A stretch of DNA of 64,000 nt, from NCBI GenBank assembly GCA_022457065.1, contig JAJGBQ010000006.1, positions 744,001 through 808,000 of the forward strand. The letters run 5' to 3'. This DNA comes from Curvularia sp. ZM96 (Eukaryota > Ascomycota > Dothideomycetes > Pleosporales > Pleosporaceae). The position numbers and the translations under genes were made by a program. This document shows, piece after piece, positions 1-11,323 of this stretch (positions within the stretch are counted from its first letter, which is position 1; each line of letters opens with the position of its first letter). The notes beneath the pieces were generated by a model. It did not search any database, had not been told where the DNA came from, and worked only from the letters and a program-made list of their open reading frames with translations.

Positions 1-1
1 T

Positions 2-1929
2 ATCGACGGTGCCTGTGATCTTGTATCCACTGATCGGACAGGCGGCGACCTTGACAGCGAAACGTTTTCTAAGACAGTGAACATGTTCCACGACATGCAA
101 GTCTATACACGTCACTTTGAACCGCGCTTGATGGAAATCAGTCAGGAATATGTAGTGAAATGGGCTGAGACAGAGAGCGCAGAAAAGTCGCTGCCGGAGT
201 ATGTCCGCAATTCGAGGGCGCTTATGGACCGTGAAATGAATCGAGTAGAGATGTTCAGTCTTCCAAACACAACCAAACGAGAACTCCTCACGCTGCTCGA
301 AGATCACCTGATAACGAAGAAGGAGTCACGACTGACAAATCAAGATGATCTCGCTGATCTTCTAGAGACTAACGCTGTTCAAGACCTCGAGTTGCTATAC
401 ACGCTTCTCGAACGTAGAAAGATGGGCGCGCACCTACGACCTGGCTTTACGAAATGGATAGAAGATGAGGGTACGGCTATCGTGTTCAATGAGAAAGAAC
501 AAGACAACATGGTAGTACAGTTGCTGTCATTGAAGCGTCAATTAGACACCATATGGAAAACCTCGTTCCATCGAGACGAAGAGCTGGGTCATGGACTGCG
601 CGAGGCTTTTGACAAATTCATGAACAAGACCAAGAAGACAAGTGCAAGCTGGGGCACAGACAACTCCAAGACTGGTGAAATGATCGCCAAGTACGTGGAC
701 ATGTTGTTAAGAGGAGGTGCCAAAGCGATACCAACACAGCTCAGCCGAAAGGCAGAGAAGCCTGTTGAAGTAGAGGCTGAGGATGATAAAGAAGATGATG
801 TGTTTGATGAAGACACCGAAGTGAACAGCCAACTCGACCAAGTTCTGGATCTGTTCCGCTTCTTACATGGCAAGGCTGTTTTTGAAGCCTTTTACAAGAA
901 GGATTTGGCACGGCGACTATTGATGGGCAGGAGCGCAAGTGCAGACGCCGAGAGGAGCATGTTATCCAGACTCAAGATTGGTAAGCCCTCTTTGGTAGGA
1001 GAGTTCTACGCGACGTACTTGCTAACATTTTACAGAATGTGGTGCTGGCTTCACTGCCAATCTCGAACAAATGTTCAGAGACATTGAGTTGTCACGAGAA
1101 GAGATGAGCTCGTACAAGAATATCAGTGAGGAACGCAACGAAAAGCTTGATCTCGACCTGAATGTCAACATTCTTTCTGCATCGGCCTGGCCTACTTACC
1201 CCACCGTTCCCGTCATCCTGCCCCCGGAGATCCAATCTGCCATCAATAAGTTCGAAGCACATTACAAGGTCAAACACACTGGTCGCAAACTAGAGTTCAA
1301 GCATGCACTCGCACATTGTCAAGTCAAGGCTAGGTTTCCTAAAGGGCTCAAAGAATTGGTGGTCTCGTCATTCCAGGCCATAGTGCTCTTGTTGTTCAAT
1401 GGCCGGAAAGACGACGAGCATATCGATTACGAATATCTCAAGCAGGCCACTGGTCTACGTAAGTTTTGTTAAATTCTCGTTGGAATACGTCTTCTAACAT
1501 AGTACAGCGCCTGCCGAGCTCAATCGCACACTGCAATCTCTTGCCTGTGCCAAAGTACGGCCTCTTACGAAACATCCAAAAGGCCGCGACATCAATGAAA
1601 CTGACACATTCACTATCAACTCTTCATTCACAGACCCTAAATACCGCATCAAGGTTAACACCGTTCAACTCAAAGAGACTGCAGCTGAAAACAAGGAAAC
1701 ACACGAACGTGTTGCTGCAGACCGAAACTACGAAACACAGGCCGCCATTGTGCGCATTCTGAAGGCGAGAAAGAGGATCAGCCACGCCGAACTGGTTAGC
1801 GAGACCATCAAGGCTACAAGGAATAGGGGTACCTTAGAAGTTGGTGGTATCAAGAGGAATATTGATCGGTTGATTGAGAAGGAGTTCCTAGAAAGAGAGG
1901 ACGATGGGCTTTACGCCTACATCGCATAG
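2..1929 (+). CDS. CUL4: Cullin-4 (CRL4 ubiquitin-ligase scaffold), 5' partial
   Basis: The gene is truncated by the left edge; the frame is already open from base 2. Exons are 2-980, 1036-1458 and 1508-1929, ending in TAG. Cullins are rod-like scaffolds that bind a RING protein and an adaptor to build ubiquitin ligases. The visible part covers late cullin repeats, the cullin-homology domain (segments FRFLHGKAVFEAFYKKDLARR and ECGAGF) and the C-terminal winged-helix region with AAIVRILKARK, which carries the lysine modified by NEDD8 in this family. The motifs IAKYVDMLLRGG and RTLQSLACAK resemble CUL4 more than CUL1 or CUL3, so a DDB1-type adaptor is expected in the nucleus. Acidic residues precede FRFLHGK. 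A DCN1-like neddylation factor lies 11 kb downstream. The cullin identity is firm; the subclass is inferred from motif similarity. Confidence 0.93.
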
Positions 1930-4111
1930 ACTACGCTCAGTACTGGTCAGCATATGAGGGCTTATGAGGGGTTTTTTTTTGGCTCAATTGTATCAATATG
2001 TATCACTCTGCAATGGACAAGTTGGGACTGCTCTTTCTTAGACCCAAAAAGGTTTAGATTGAAGTTTGGTGAGTCAATGGAGTTGAGGCTGACAAAAAAT
2101 AATTCGAACAGACGGCAGCGATGAACAGGACATTCTTGACGCCACATACGAAATCTCCTGCACAGATAGAGTCGGTCAAGTATCAAATTACATTGACCGC
2201 TAGTTGGTCGGCCATAGGCTGCCGAAGCACATCTCGAATCTTCCCCATATTCGTTGAGCCCTAACCCATCCGCCAGTGAGCTTTTGCGCGCACCGACATT
2301 TGTTTTTTGGCATCAACGCCAACGGTCACTACTTTCACATTCAACAAGCCTTCTAAACACCTTCTAAGCGTCTTCGCGACATCGAGACCCCTGCTCCGGC
2401 GAGTACAAATAGACGAATCAGCAGCCAATCATGACGTCCTGGCGAGTAGCGGAGTTGTGGTAGTGGTGCGGTCGTGCTTCAAACGCAGAAAAAGTAAATT
2501 GAGACCGCAGTGGTGATGTGGATGCCAACGGCTTCATCCGTGATCGAGACCTACTGGCTCGGTGTCTTCGTCCGTAATTGTGTTGTCGCCAACATAGAGT
2601 AACGTCTCGAGCTATCACAGTGCCTAAGCATTTGTTGTACAACGGCAATTAGCTTCATACAGCAGGGGATTTCATATTCTGCGTTTTCTTTTCCAAAACA
2701 GAACAAGCAGTCACCTCGCACGCACAGCTCGACAGTCCGAGCTCGTTGGGGCGGTCAGTTGTGTCGCACAGCGGAGGTGTGAATGGTTGAAGCCGAGCGA
2801 AGGTCTAGCAGCCCGTGTCGCACAAGCTTCAGGTAAGGTAACCTCATTCTAGTACTATCAAGAATCAAGTTTCTTCATCCTCTATCTCACTTTACCTTTC
2901 TAGTATCACACTAGACGAGAAAGGTCCATCCTATTTTGCAACGACCAACGGTACTTCTTTTGTTCCACTGACCGGTACCTCCTAATAATTGCTTTTTTTA
3001 GGACGTGCGTCTTCCTGCGTCCGTCTATTCTGAGAGTTGCAGGCTCAATTCGTCATAATACCGGATGAATTTCTTCTTAGGCGGTACGCAACGACTAGAT
3101 TCTTGGATATCTATGTTATTCTCATTGCAACAACAATCAACTTTGGCGGAGAAGCATGTAATACTGCAAGTCCTGACGCATGCATTAAAAGCATTGACTT
3201 ACTACCTTTCGTTTATTGATATCAAATTGGGGTTTGGTAAGACCATCTAGGAAACTTAGCTGCGTGCAATACATGCGGGGGCGCTACAGTGAAACCCGCT
3301 ATGACGAAGAAAATGTAAATTCAGCACCCTTCATTTCGTCTGTCCATATGTCTTGCAGAGAAGGAAGATTTAGCGTTCTTTCTTTTCTTCATCTCCTCAC
3401 CGTCTCACTGATTCCGCCTCCCTTCACTCGTTGGTGTTACTCATACAGAAGCCATGGCATACCGGTTCTCTAGAGCTCTTTTGGCCAGACACTCGGAATG
3501 CAGGTATTCGTGTGTATCATGGCCTCCTTCGATGCATTGGCGAAGTGAGCAGATTGACCCTGGATCTCGATCTCCACCTTGGTGTTTCTTACTCTTCCTA
3601 CGCCAACCTTCGGAATTTGATGTCAAATTATTATTGTGGTTGTTGAGACTCTACAGTTAAACAAAGGACATTGCATGGAAAACTATAGCCAAGTTGACAG
3701 AACCCAACAAGCAACAAAGCCCCTTTCTCGTAAATCTCCCAGCAACATTGATGCTAACAAAATCCCTCAAACACAGGACCAAGCACTAGTCAATGTGCGC
3801 AGGTGTACGTACGTGCCCTTGGCGGACCCCGTTTAGCAACGCATGCAACGATCGACGTTCATGCAAAACCAAGTTCCGGTGTGAATGGGCCTCTTAGACA
3901 CACAAAGCACGAGCACGGCTCAAGCATGGTGCAAAATAAAACAACAAGGCTGTCGAAAGAGAGCCTATATGAACTCACCCTTCCCACCTGCTATCACTCA
4001 CCACCTCACCATCGCCTTTCTTTTACAATCATTCCTTTACCAACTATCCCTTAATACCACACACATCTTCTACTATAATTACAACCCCAACTAATCAACC
4101 ACTTAATCACG
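1930..4111. other. Intergenic region, no gene seen
   Basis: This 2.2-kb stretch contains only short, mutually overlapping frames without domain-like sequence or splice-supported extension. The last few hundred bases probably hold the promoter and 5' UTR of the repeat-precursor gene. I saw no tRNA, 5S or snRNA signature. A short U6-like string on the minus strand near 2200-2235 does not extend. Confidence 0.5.
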
Positions 4112-6416
4112 ATGCGTTTTACCGCAGCGGTCGTTGTTTCTACCTTTGCTCTCGTGAGCAATGCGGCGCCAACCCGACCAGAGCCATCCAAGTCGGCCTG
4201 CACTCCTGAGCCGCAGTACTCTGCCGAGCCGCAGTACTCCTCCACTGAGTCTCATTTCTCCGCCGAGCCCAAATTCTCTGCTGAGCCTCATTTCTCTGCT
4301 GAGCCCCAGTTCTCTGCTGAGCCGCAGCATCCCTCTGACGCGCGCTACCGTGCCGAGCCTTCCTTTTCCTCGGAGTCTGTGAAACCATCTGACGCTGCAA
4401 AGGCAAAGGCAAAGGCAGGTGGTCTCTTGGATTCGTTCAAGTTGCCTATTCGTAGGCAGGAGGAGGCTTCACCGTCACCGGTGTCATTGCCAACGCCAAC
4501 GCCAACGCCATCTTCTGCTAAGGCCAAACTGCCTGAAGTCTCTGCTGTACCGGCTCTTCAGTTCTCGAGTGACCGGATGAAGCTTACCCAACGCCAGCCT
4601 GGCAAGGATTTCGACATTGATTACGACTTTTTTGACGAGCGCAAGCACAAGGGCCACTCTTCTGGAGGTCGCCCTTCTGGCCGCCCCTCTGGAGATCGTC
4701 CTTCTGAGGGTCAGTCTGGAGGTCGTCCTTCTGAAGGCCAGTCTGGAGGTCGTCCTTCTGAGGGCCAGTCTGGGGAGCAGTCTTCTGAAGCCCATCCTTC
4801 TGAGGGTCAGTCTGAGGAGCAGCCTGAGGAGCAGTCTTCTGAGGGCCGTCCTTCTGAGGGTCCGTCTGAGGAGCAGTCTTCTGAGGGCCGTCCTTCTGGA
4901 GATGATTCTTCTCAGGGTCACCCTTCTGAGGGTCACTCTTCTGAGGAACAGCCCCAGGGCCAGCCCCAGAGTGGAGACTCCAACCAGGGCCAGCACCAAG
5001 GCCACGGTTATGGCAAATTCTTCGACAGGCGCCAGGAGGACGACTCTGAGCAAAACTCAGAGGGAGATGAAGGCAGCTTCCCCAAGCGCCAGAACAAGAA
5101 CTCTCACAATGACGATGACGATTTCAACTACCGCAAGCGCCAGAGCCACGAGGAGGGCAAGGGACACGGCAAGGGACACGGCGACAACTGGTACGGCATT
5201 ATGTCCCGCCAAAACCACGAGTCCGAGCACGGCAAGGGCGGTAAGGAGGGTCATCGCGAGAACTGGTATGGCATCATGTCCCGCCAGAACCACGAGTCCA
5301 AGCAGGGCGAGGGCAAGGGACACGGCGACAACTGGTACGGCATCATGTCCCGTCAAAACCACGAGTCCGAGCACGGCAAGGGTGGCAAAGAGGGTCACCG
5401 CGAGAACTGGTATGGCATCATGTCTCGCCAGAACCACGAGTCCGAGCACGGCAAGGGTGGCAAGGAGGGCCACCGCGAGGATTGGTACGGTATCATGTCC
5501 AAGCGCCAGAACCATGAGGAGGGTCACGGCTCTAAGGAGGGCAAGGGTCACGGTGAGAACTGGTACGGCATCATGAAGCGTGGTGAGAAGAAATCCGAGG
5601 ACTCTAAGGAGAGCCACCACGATGACGATGATTTCAACTACCGCAAGCGCCAGAGCCACGAGGAGGGCAAGGGACATGGTGACAACTGGTACGGCATTAC
5701 ATCCCGCCAGAACCACGAGTCAGAGCAAGGCAAGAACAACAAGCACGGCGAGAACTGGTACGGCATCATGAAGCGCCAGAGCCACGAGGAGGGCAAGGGA
5801 CACGGCGACAACTGGTACGGCATCACGTCCAAACGCCAGGTCCCTGACCTTAGCCAGGCCGTGGACCCCAAGCAGCTCGACCCCAACGCTTCCCAAAACA
5901 AAGACGCCACCCCCAAGGAGGAATCCTCCGACAAGTCCGAAAAGTCCGAAGACAACGATGACGATGAAGGCGGCAGCGGCATCGAAAAGCGCCAGTTCAA
6001 CGAGCTGTAAGTATCTCCTCCTTCATCACTACTCCCTACATCCACCAACTAACACATACAGTACAGTCTAATTGAGCCTTGCACCAAGACCAGTGGTCCC
6101 GACAACTGCGAGAGAATCTGCCAACTTGCGCGGAAGACTGGCGGTTACTGCAAGAAGATCACTGATGAGTAAGTCCTCACACAAACCTTTCCTTACTCCA
6201 GATTAGGACACAAAGACTAACGTGCCATCTAGCAAGTTCAAGTGCTACTGCGACGGCATGGAGGAGGAGGAGAAGAAGGAGCTGGAGCAGAAGAAGAAGG
6301 AGGAAGCGGAGGAGAAGAAGCCTGAGGAGCAGAAGCAGGAGGAGGAGCCAAAGAAGGAGCAGGAGTCTGAATCCGAGTCTAAGTCTGGCGAAGATGACTT
6401 TCCTTTTGAGAAGTAA
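4112..6416 (+). CDS. Secreted Kex2-type repeat precursor with defensin-like (CS-alpha-beta) tail
   Basis: Exons are 4112-6006, 6067-6168 and 6233-6416, giving 726 aa. Residues 1-18 form a signal peptide ending VSNA. Then follow an EP[QHK]FSA-type repeat (about 32-85), a Ser/Glu/Gly-rich RPSEGQSGG-type repeat (about 185-290) and nine units (about 345-580), each with [DE][ND]WYGI[MT] followed by SRQ, KRQ or KRG. Dibasic Kex2-like sites (RRQ, KRQ) also end segments such as FFDRRQ, SFPKRQ and NYRKRQ. The two small introns sit around the C-terminal domain, whose six cysteines are at about 637, 646, 650, 660, 670 and 672 (C-x8-C-x3-C-x9-C-x9-C-x-C). That is the CS-alpha-beta/defensin pattern with a GxC gamma-core. 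A lysine/glutamate-rich acidic tail ends the protein. The architecture resembles Kex2-processed repeat proteins, including dikaritin and victorin precursors, but I recognise no named homologue. It could also be a structural cell-wall or repellent-type protein. Confidence 0.85.
4207..4370 (+). repeat. Degenerate in-frame repeat encoding EP[QHK]FSA-like units
   Basis: About nine short units of roughly 15-18 nt encode Glu-Pro followed by an aromatic residue, Ser and Ala or Ser (EPQYSA, EPKFSA, EPHFSA, EPQFSA). They directly follow the predicted signal peptide of the repeat precursor. The function is unknown. Confidence 0.8.
4660..4975 (+). repeat. In-frame Ser/Gly/Glu-rich repeat (RPSEGQSGG-type)
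   Basis: An imperfect tandem array of about 27-nt units encodes variants of RPSEGQSGG, drifting into EEQSSEGRPSEGP. It is a hydrophilic, glycosylatable-looking spacer between the pro-region and the Kex2-type repeats. The repetition also opens long shadow frames on both strands that are not genes. Confidence 0.8.
5140..5850 (+). repeat. Nine tandem 72-78-nt class units encoding the WYGI[M/T] core
   Basis: Nine copies of WYGI followed by M (seven) or T (two) lie between residues about 360 and 571. They are preceded by GDN, REN, RED or GEN and followed by a basic site. Two spacer types alternate: a HESEHGKGGKEGH type and a shorter HEEGKGHG type. DNA identity between copies is high, suggesting recent expansion or gene-conversion homogenisation. 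One HDDDDFNYRKRQ unit is inserted before the array and repeated inside it. Confidence 0.9.
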
Positions 6417-7994
6417 GCGGGTTTTTCTGGGGAGTTGCCCCTCGCTCATTCACTCACTTAATCACTCGTTTCACAAGTGAGTGAGTGGGAGAGGGGGAAC
6501 AGGATAGATGACATTACGAACCGGCGGTCTTTCGGGTAATGCTTGTTGTGGACACGATAGACTTTCATTCTTTTAGATCGGTTTTCCTAATGGGTTCTTC
6601 GGGTTATAGAAAAAAATACATTCTCGGATGGAATTTGTTTGTCTTTGTTCACTCTGTGGTGATTGAGTCAAGTCTAACTCTTCCTTTCGCTAATTAACAA
6701 AAGACTTTTAGGTAAAGTAAACCTACTTCTGAGTATAAACCCACCACACAAACAATGTGGCTACACATCAATTCAAACAAGACGCATTTGCTAGCACCTA
6801 GAGATGAGGCTTCCCATCTCATCAGTACGAGTTGATCACACATGTTTCCTTGATGATAGCCTTGTGTACCGTTCGACAAGCACAACACAACACGTAGATC
6901 TAGATCTATAACGTATTCGGAAGCATTGAATAATCTAGCGTTTTATGTTGATGTGTAGTAACCTTTTCCTATACAAAAACATTGATCTCAATCGATAAAT
7001 TTCGCGCCGGGCTGTAGCCATGGCTCTCGCCAATTAGGCCTACTTCTTTCTCGAAAATGAACAAGAAGGCTCATACGTCAATATGATTGGGGTGGTCCTT
7101 ATAGTGGGTACAGGACGAAAGTAGGTTTTCTTTTAGTCTCAAATAGACGGATACCCATGTGACCTACCTATGCACGTGACTTTAAGCACACCCATATCCG
7201 GTCAACGCTAGTAATTATACAGCGTTGAAAAAGGTAGACTAATAGCAAAACATACCTACCACGAGCATCATCGAACAAGATCTTGAACCCGGAAATTCTC
7301 TAGTCGAAAAGGAGGTGATGTCTCTTATCCAACACTGAGCATCCAGAGCACTAAGAATAGACAAAGCAAGATAACGTGAACTTTCTTTCCCATTACTTCT
7401 GTCTACCTGCCTGTCTTCTAAACACGCCAAAAAAAGTCGGAAAGTTGTAGGGACGAAGAGGGGTATAATACTCTAACTTTTTTACTTTCTCCCATCGCTG
7501 CGGAGCAAAGGGAAGAAGAAGGAACTTGGGGACGCCAGAAAGCAAGATGTAGTACGTCTAGCGAAAAAAGAAGGAGAAAAGAAAGAACAACGCTCTTGAA
7601 AGCCAAATGTAACCGTATAATCTAAAATGCTCCAGAACCAAACAAAAACCAAGAACCGCTTGTATCGCTACAAAAATACTTCTTCATGTGATATCGTGAA
7701 TAAGAAGCCCGAAAACCCAAACCATGCGAAGAAGGTTATTACAAGTGAGCCAAGAAAGCTATACCTCTAGAAACAAAGACAGGGGAAGAAGCCATGACGT
7801 CGTAAATGGGCGCCGAAGAAGAGAGACGCCACGTGTAAGACATACATACACACCGACTCCCTTATCCGCCCCTATTGCCAATACCTAAAAAAAACGCCCC
7901 CACATTTGTATCGCAGGAGTGAGGCTGGATTGGCGCCACGTCCATTTGGAGTTGGAGAGAATGACCGAACGCCCCCGGTAGAACAGAAATACTT
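6417..7994. other. Intergenic region, no gene seen
   Basis: This is an AT-richer 1.6-kb spacer between two convergent genes. No coding frame with recognisable composition was found. It presumably contains both 3' UTRs. Confidence 0.5.
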
Positions 7995-8894
7995 TTAGTT
8001 TCCGACGCGCTCCGAAACGCGACCGCGTTCGATTTGCTCGACTTGGTCTTTGGAGTCGGTGCGCTTTATGCGGGATCGCGCAAGAGCCGCAGCGGCTTCT
8101 TCATGCTCGCGAGCTAAGCGTCTGAGTGCAGCTTTAGCCTCTTCGAGCGGAATGCTATCGCTGCGCTTGGGACTGCTCTGCCTGGAAGGGCGCTGGCTTG
8201 GCGCGTTGGAGGTAGGCGTCGAAGGTTGGTAGCGGATGCTACTCGCCCGGGTGCTGCCGACACTGAAGCCATTCTTGATGCTGCCAGGACGACTGCTGCG
8301 GAACTCGGTGCTAACTGACTCTTGGCTACGGTTGTCAGCATCGCGAGCAGGTGAGTTTCTTCGAGACCGGATGTAATTTGGGTCGTCGCGTTTGAGCATG
8401 TGGCGGAACTGATTGATTTGGGCGTCCCAAACCCAGCGTTGGTAGCCAGCAGCGCCATTGGCGTTGCCTGGAATAAAAGTGTCGTGTTCATCCCAACACT
8501 TGACCCAGGCGACACTGTCAACGCGGAAGAAACCGGCTCGGACTTCTTTGCCTTTGTCGTCCTTGATCATGACAGTTTTCTTTCGCTTTTCGAATTCTGG
8601 CTCCAGAAAGTAGCGGCCGAGTGCATGAGAGTACTTGAGTGGAATGGGCTTCTCCAAAAGAATATATTTCTTTCCATCAGATCCCTTGACGGTTAGCTTC
8701 TCGTTCTCCTCTGGCTTTGACTCGTCCTTGAGGGTCGCGATCAAGAACCAGCCTCGACCGGGAATGCTCTCGTACTGGCCAGGTACCGGGCTAGTCCATT
8801 CCTCAACAACTCTGCATAGGTCGGCCTTGTTGGACTTGAACCACTTGTGTGGCGCAAAGGCCTTTTGGGTAGCAACTAAGAGGTTGGGCGCCAT
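7995..8894 (-). CDS. Conserved hypothetical protein, single exon
   Basis: An uninterrupted 299-residue frame starts MAPNLLVATQK. The first 170 residues look like a compact globular domain rich in Trp and aromatic residues (KWFKSNKADLCRVVEEW, PGRGWFLIATL, VAWVKCWDEHDTF, YQRWVWDAQINQF). The rest is Ser/Arg-rich, probably disordered, and ends in an acidic/basic helix (EEAKAALRRLAREHEEAAAAL) followed by a charged tail. There is no signal peptide or membrane segment. I do not recognise a named family. The composition and long frame support a real gene. It converges on the repeat precursor, and I see no sign of functional linkage. Confidence 0.8.
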   Translation of the reverse strand: MAPNLLVATQKAFAPHKWFKSNKADLCRVVEEWTSPVPGQYESIPGRGWFLIATLKDESKPEENEKLTVKGSDGKKYILLEKPIPLKYSHALGRYFLEPEFEKRKKTVMIKDDKGKEVRAGFFRVDSVAWVKCWDEHDTFIPGNANGAAGYQRWVWDAQINQFRHMLKRDDPNYIRSRRNSPARDADNRSQESVSTEFRSSRPGSIKNGFSVGSTRASSIRYQPSTPTSNAPSQRPSRQSSPKRSDSIPLEEAKAALRRLAREHEEAAAALARSRIKRTDSKDQVEQIERGRVSERVGN

Positions 8895-11323
8895 GCTAGT
8901 TGTCGTGGCAAAATGGAAGAAGTAACGGTCCCGCTCACTGCTGTGATGTGGTCCTCCGGGGACAGTCGGCAGTAGTTGTGGGTCCTTGAATCCGGGGGCG
9001 GCAGATGCTCGAAAAGAAGGGGGCTGTTTGAATGATATTTGTCCGTTGTTGTCGTGTCGTCAAAGAGATTGTTGTTGTTGACAATGGCCAAGGGGAGGAG
9101 GCACTCCAGCAACTGGAATGAGAGTGAAAGGAGGTGGTCAGGTGAATGTGTAATGCTTTCAACAAGTTGTGGCGATGGCGATTTTTCCTGTTTGTGTAAC
9201 GAGCCGAAGACTGCCAATCACTGCGCGCAGATGCACGACTGTGTCGCTATAAGGAGCGAGGCAAAGCCTTCGAGCTTGTTTGACTGACCTGGACGTGAAA
9301 GGAGGATTCTCGAAACAAAGGTTCTGGGGTGACCAAATATTTGAAGCACGGGAACTAAAATAGTGCTGGCCTGAAAATCTTTCCCAGGCTGACGGGAGGA
9401 AATTGGTTGCGCTTCGACCTACCGTGGGTAGCTGTGCGGGTCATGGACCGGGGAGCTAACAGTCAGAAAATCATATGAGCATCTAAGCAAGTTGCTGTCT
9501 TGAATACGCCGCCCCCAATCGCAATCGGGAACGATGGAGGGAAAAAAACCAAGGGGGGCGCCCTCAAGGGCGTCGCGAGCACTGCCTCAATGGGCTTCGG
9601 CCAGCGGGACACGTTGTCCGGTTCTTTGCCTTGTTGAAATCACGAATATGCTGATCGCGGTGGTTGCATGTAGGAGACCGCATTTGTGCCCTACCTGACA
9701 GCGTCCCGGATGCGTCGATAAAGGGCGGTTTCGCGCCAATCACGTCGCCTGGCCGCCATGCGTGGACGGATCATGGCATACTACGCGATTGCTCGAGAGC
9801 AGCGGCCGGGCAGGGCTTGAGAGTGTGTGCGCAGATTTGTGCAAGGTGGCAGGGCAGGCACAGACGGATGGCAGCTCCATGGCGGTGTGATGCTGGGTTG
9901 AGGTGTGCGGATGAGAAAGGAACTGAGTGGGCCGGACTAGCCCGCGGAATCTCACAGCGCGCCCCGGTAGGCGAGGGTGACCCAAGAAAGCAAGAAACAC
10001 GCGTCTATTCTCGGCGCAAAGAAACACCAGGCTGCCATGTTCGTGGTGTCGTCGGGCTCACTTGTCGCACGTCGAGCCTTAGACATCAAACTCAGGTGAA
10101 TGTCGTCTTGCGCCCCTTCAATTTCCCCCGTCTCTTGCGCGTCGTCGTCGTCGCCACACCTTCTCAACCCCAGAGAACGTGGCAGACCCACAACCAAGGC
10201 CGAAGCAGCCCAGTGTCGCATGTCGCAAGCCAAAAGCTTGCTTCAACCAACCCACAAGGTTAATTCACCCTTTCCTTCTGGAAGCCCCGGCTGCCGGACG
10301 TGCGAGACCGCCAAGCCTGCTTGCCCAGAGCCATTGCGGCTCTGGCGTGGCCCCTTATGCCATGCGTTCCGACGATTCGTGCGTACTTCGTATATGTCTA
10401 CTACCATATCGCGGGAGCTGCCTTATCAGCATCCATGCGCATGCACACTGACACTGACCGTCACACCTCATCTGATCTCATCTCATCGACTCGGGCGCTG
10501 GGCGCTGAGGTTGGGCCAAGCTGCACGCTCTGTACGACGGTGGTGGTGTCTAGACACCCAAACTGGCCAGCCACTTCAGCCGTCCCCTCTGCAGGCTGAT
10601 GCAGCGCGAGCACGCTACAAGAACAAAACGCAGCATCTTCTTGATAAGAACTTGTCTCTCCATCCCGACGGAACGGTCCATGTGCCTGTTAGTTGTGTCA
10701 TTGCCGTGTCTGCCCATGTCCGATTCGTTGAATATATTTGGCCCAGGTCCGATGGCTGCCTTGACAAACCTTTGGCTGATTATGCTCAGCAACAACAATG
10801 CAGTGTAATCACAAAGCACACGGCATGGCTCGACTCCAGTCTCGAGCATGTGAAAGAAAGCAATCTAGCCAGTACACTTTCGATGCTTGGCGCAGAGGGT
10901 ACCTTCACGGTTCGGTATTGCCCAAGGTATGCGCACTCGATGCAGTCTTCTGTCCGGCTTGCCAAGGAAAATGGCGGCTGGACAGAGTGAACCACCAATC
11001 CGCAGATTCGCTCTCTGTACTTGCATCCTGCAAGCAAAGTGTCCAATCCAAATCAACATCACGCTCCCCTACGTCACTCGAAGAAGAAAAATCGTCCTGG
11101 TGCTTTTGGCTCGTTTTTCATTGCATTCCTACGGCTTCTGTCCTTTCATGTCCTGGGCCATGCCGTGGTAGCATGTCGCAATGCTGTTTTGAAGTGCATG
11201 CTTCTCCTCGTACCATATCAAAGGGTACTGTGAGCCGAAGAAGATGAAAAGCCTTCCCATTGAGATCGTAACTAATCAGAGAGACGCCTTGTATGCCCCG
11301 CCCCAAAGTAAATCCACACATTT
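8895..11323. other. Intergenic region, no supported gene
   Basis: This 2.4-kb GC-moderate stretch has several overlapping frames of 60-296 codons on both strands. None shows domain-like sequence, a consistent splice structure or a clear start context, so I treat them as chance frames. The proximal part is the promoter of the 7995-8894 gene, and the distal part the 3' flank of the eL32 gene. Confidence 0.45.

Noticed and set aside
2200..2235. Minus-strand string resembling the U6 snRNA 5' stem (GCTTCGGCAGC)
   Set aside because: The invariant ACATATACTAAAATTGGAACG region does not follow.
4484..5716. Long open frames on the minus strand and in another plus-strand frame across the repeat precursor
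   Set aside because: They arise because the in-frame repeats have periodic composition; their translations are Leu/Arg or Thr/Arg low complexity, with no domain.
5140..5850. CRISPR-like periodic repeats
   Set aside because: The periodicity is a protein-coding tandem repeat in a spliced eukaryotic gene.
9664..10990. Overlapping plus-strand frames of 199 and 296 codons, one containing GCRTC reminiscent of a Zn2Cys6 finger
   Set aside because: The remaining cysteine spacing does not fit a Zn2Cys6 cluster and no splice model restores one.
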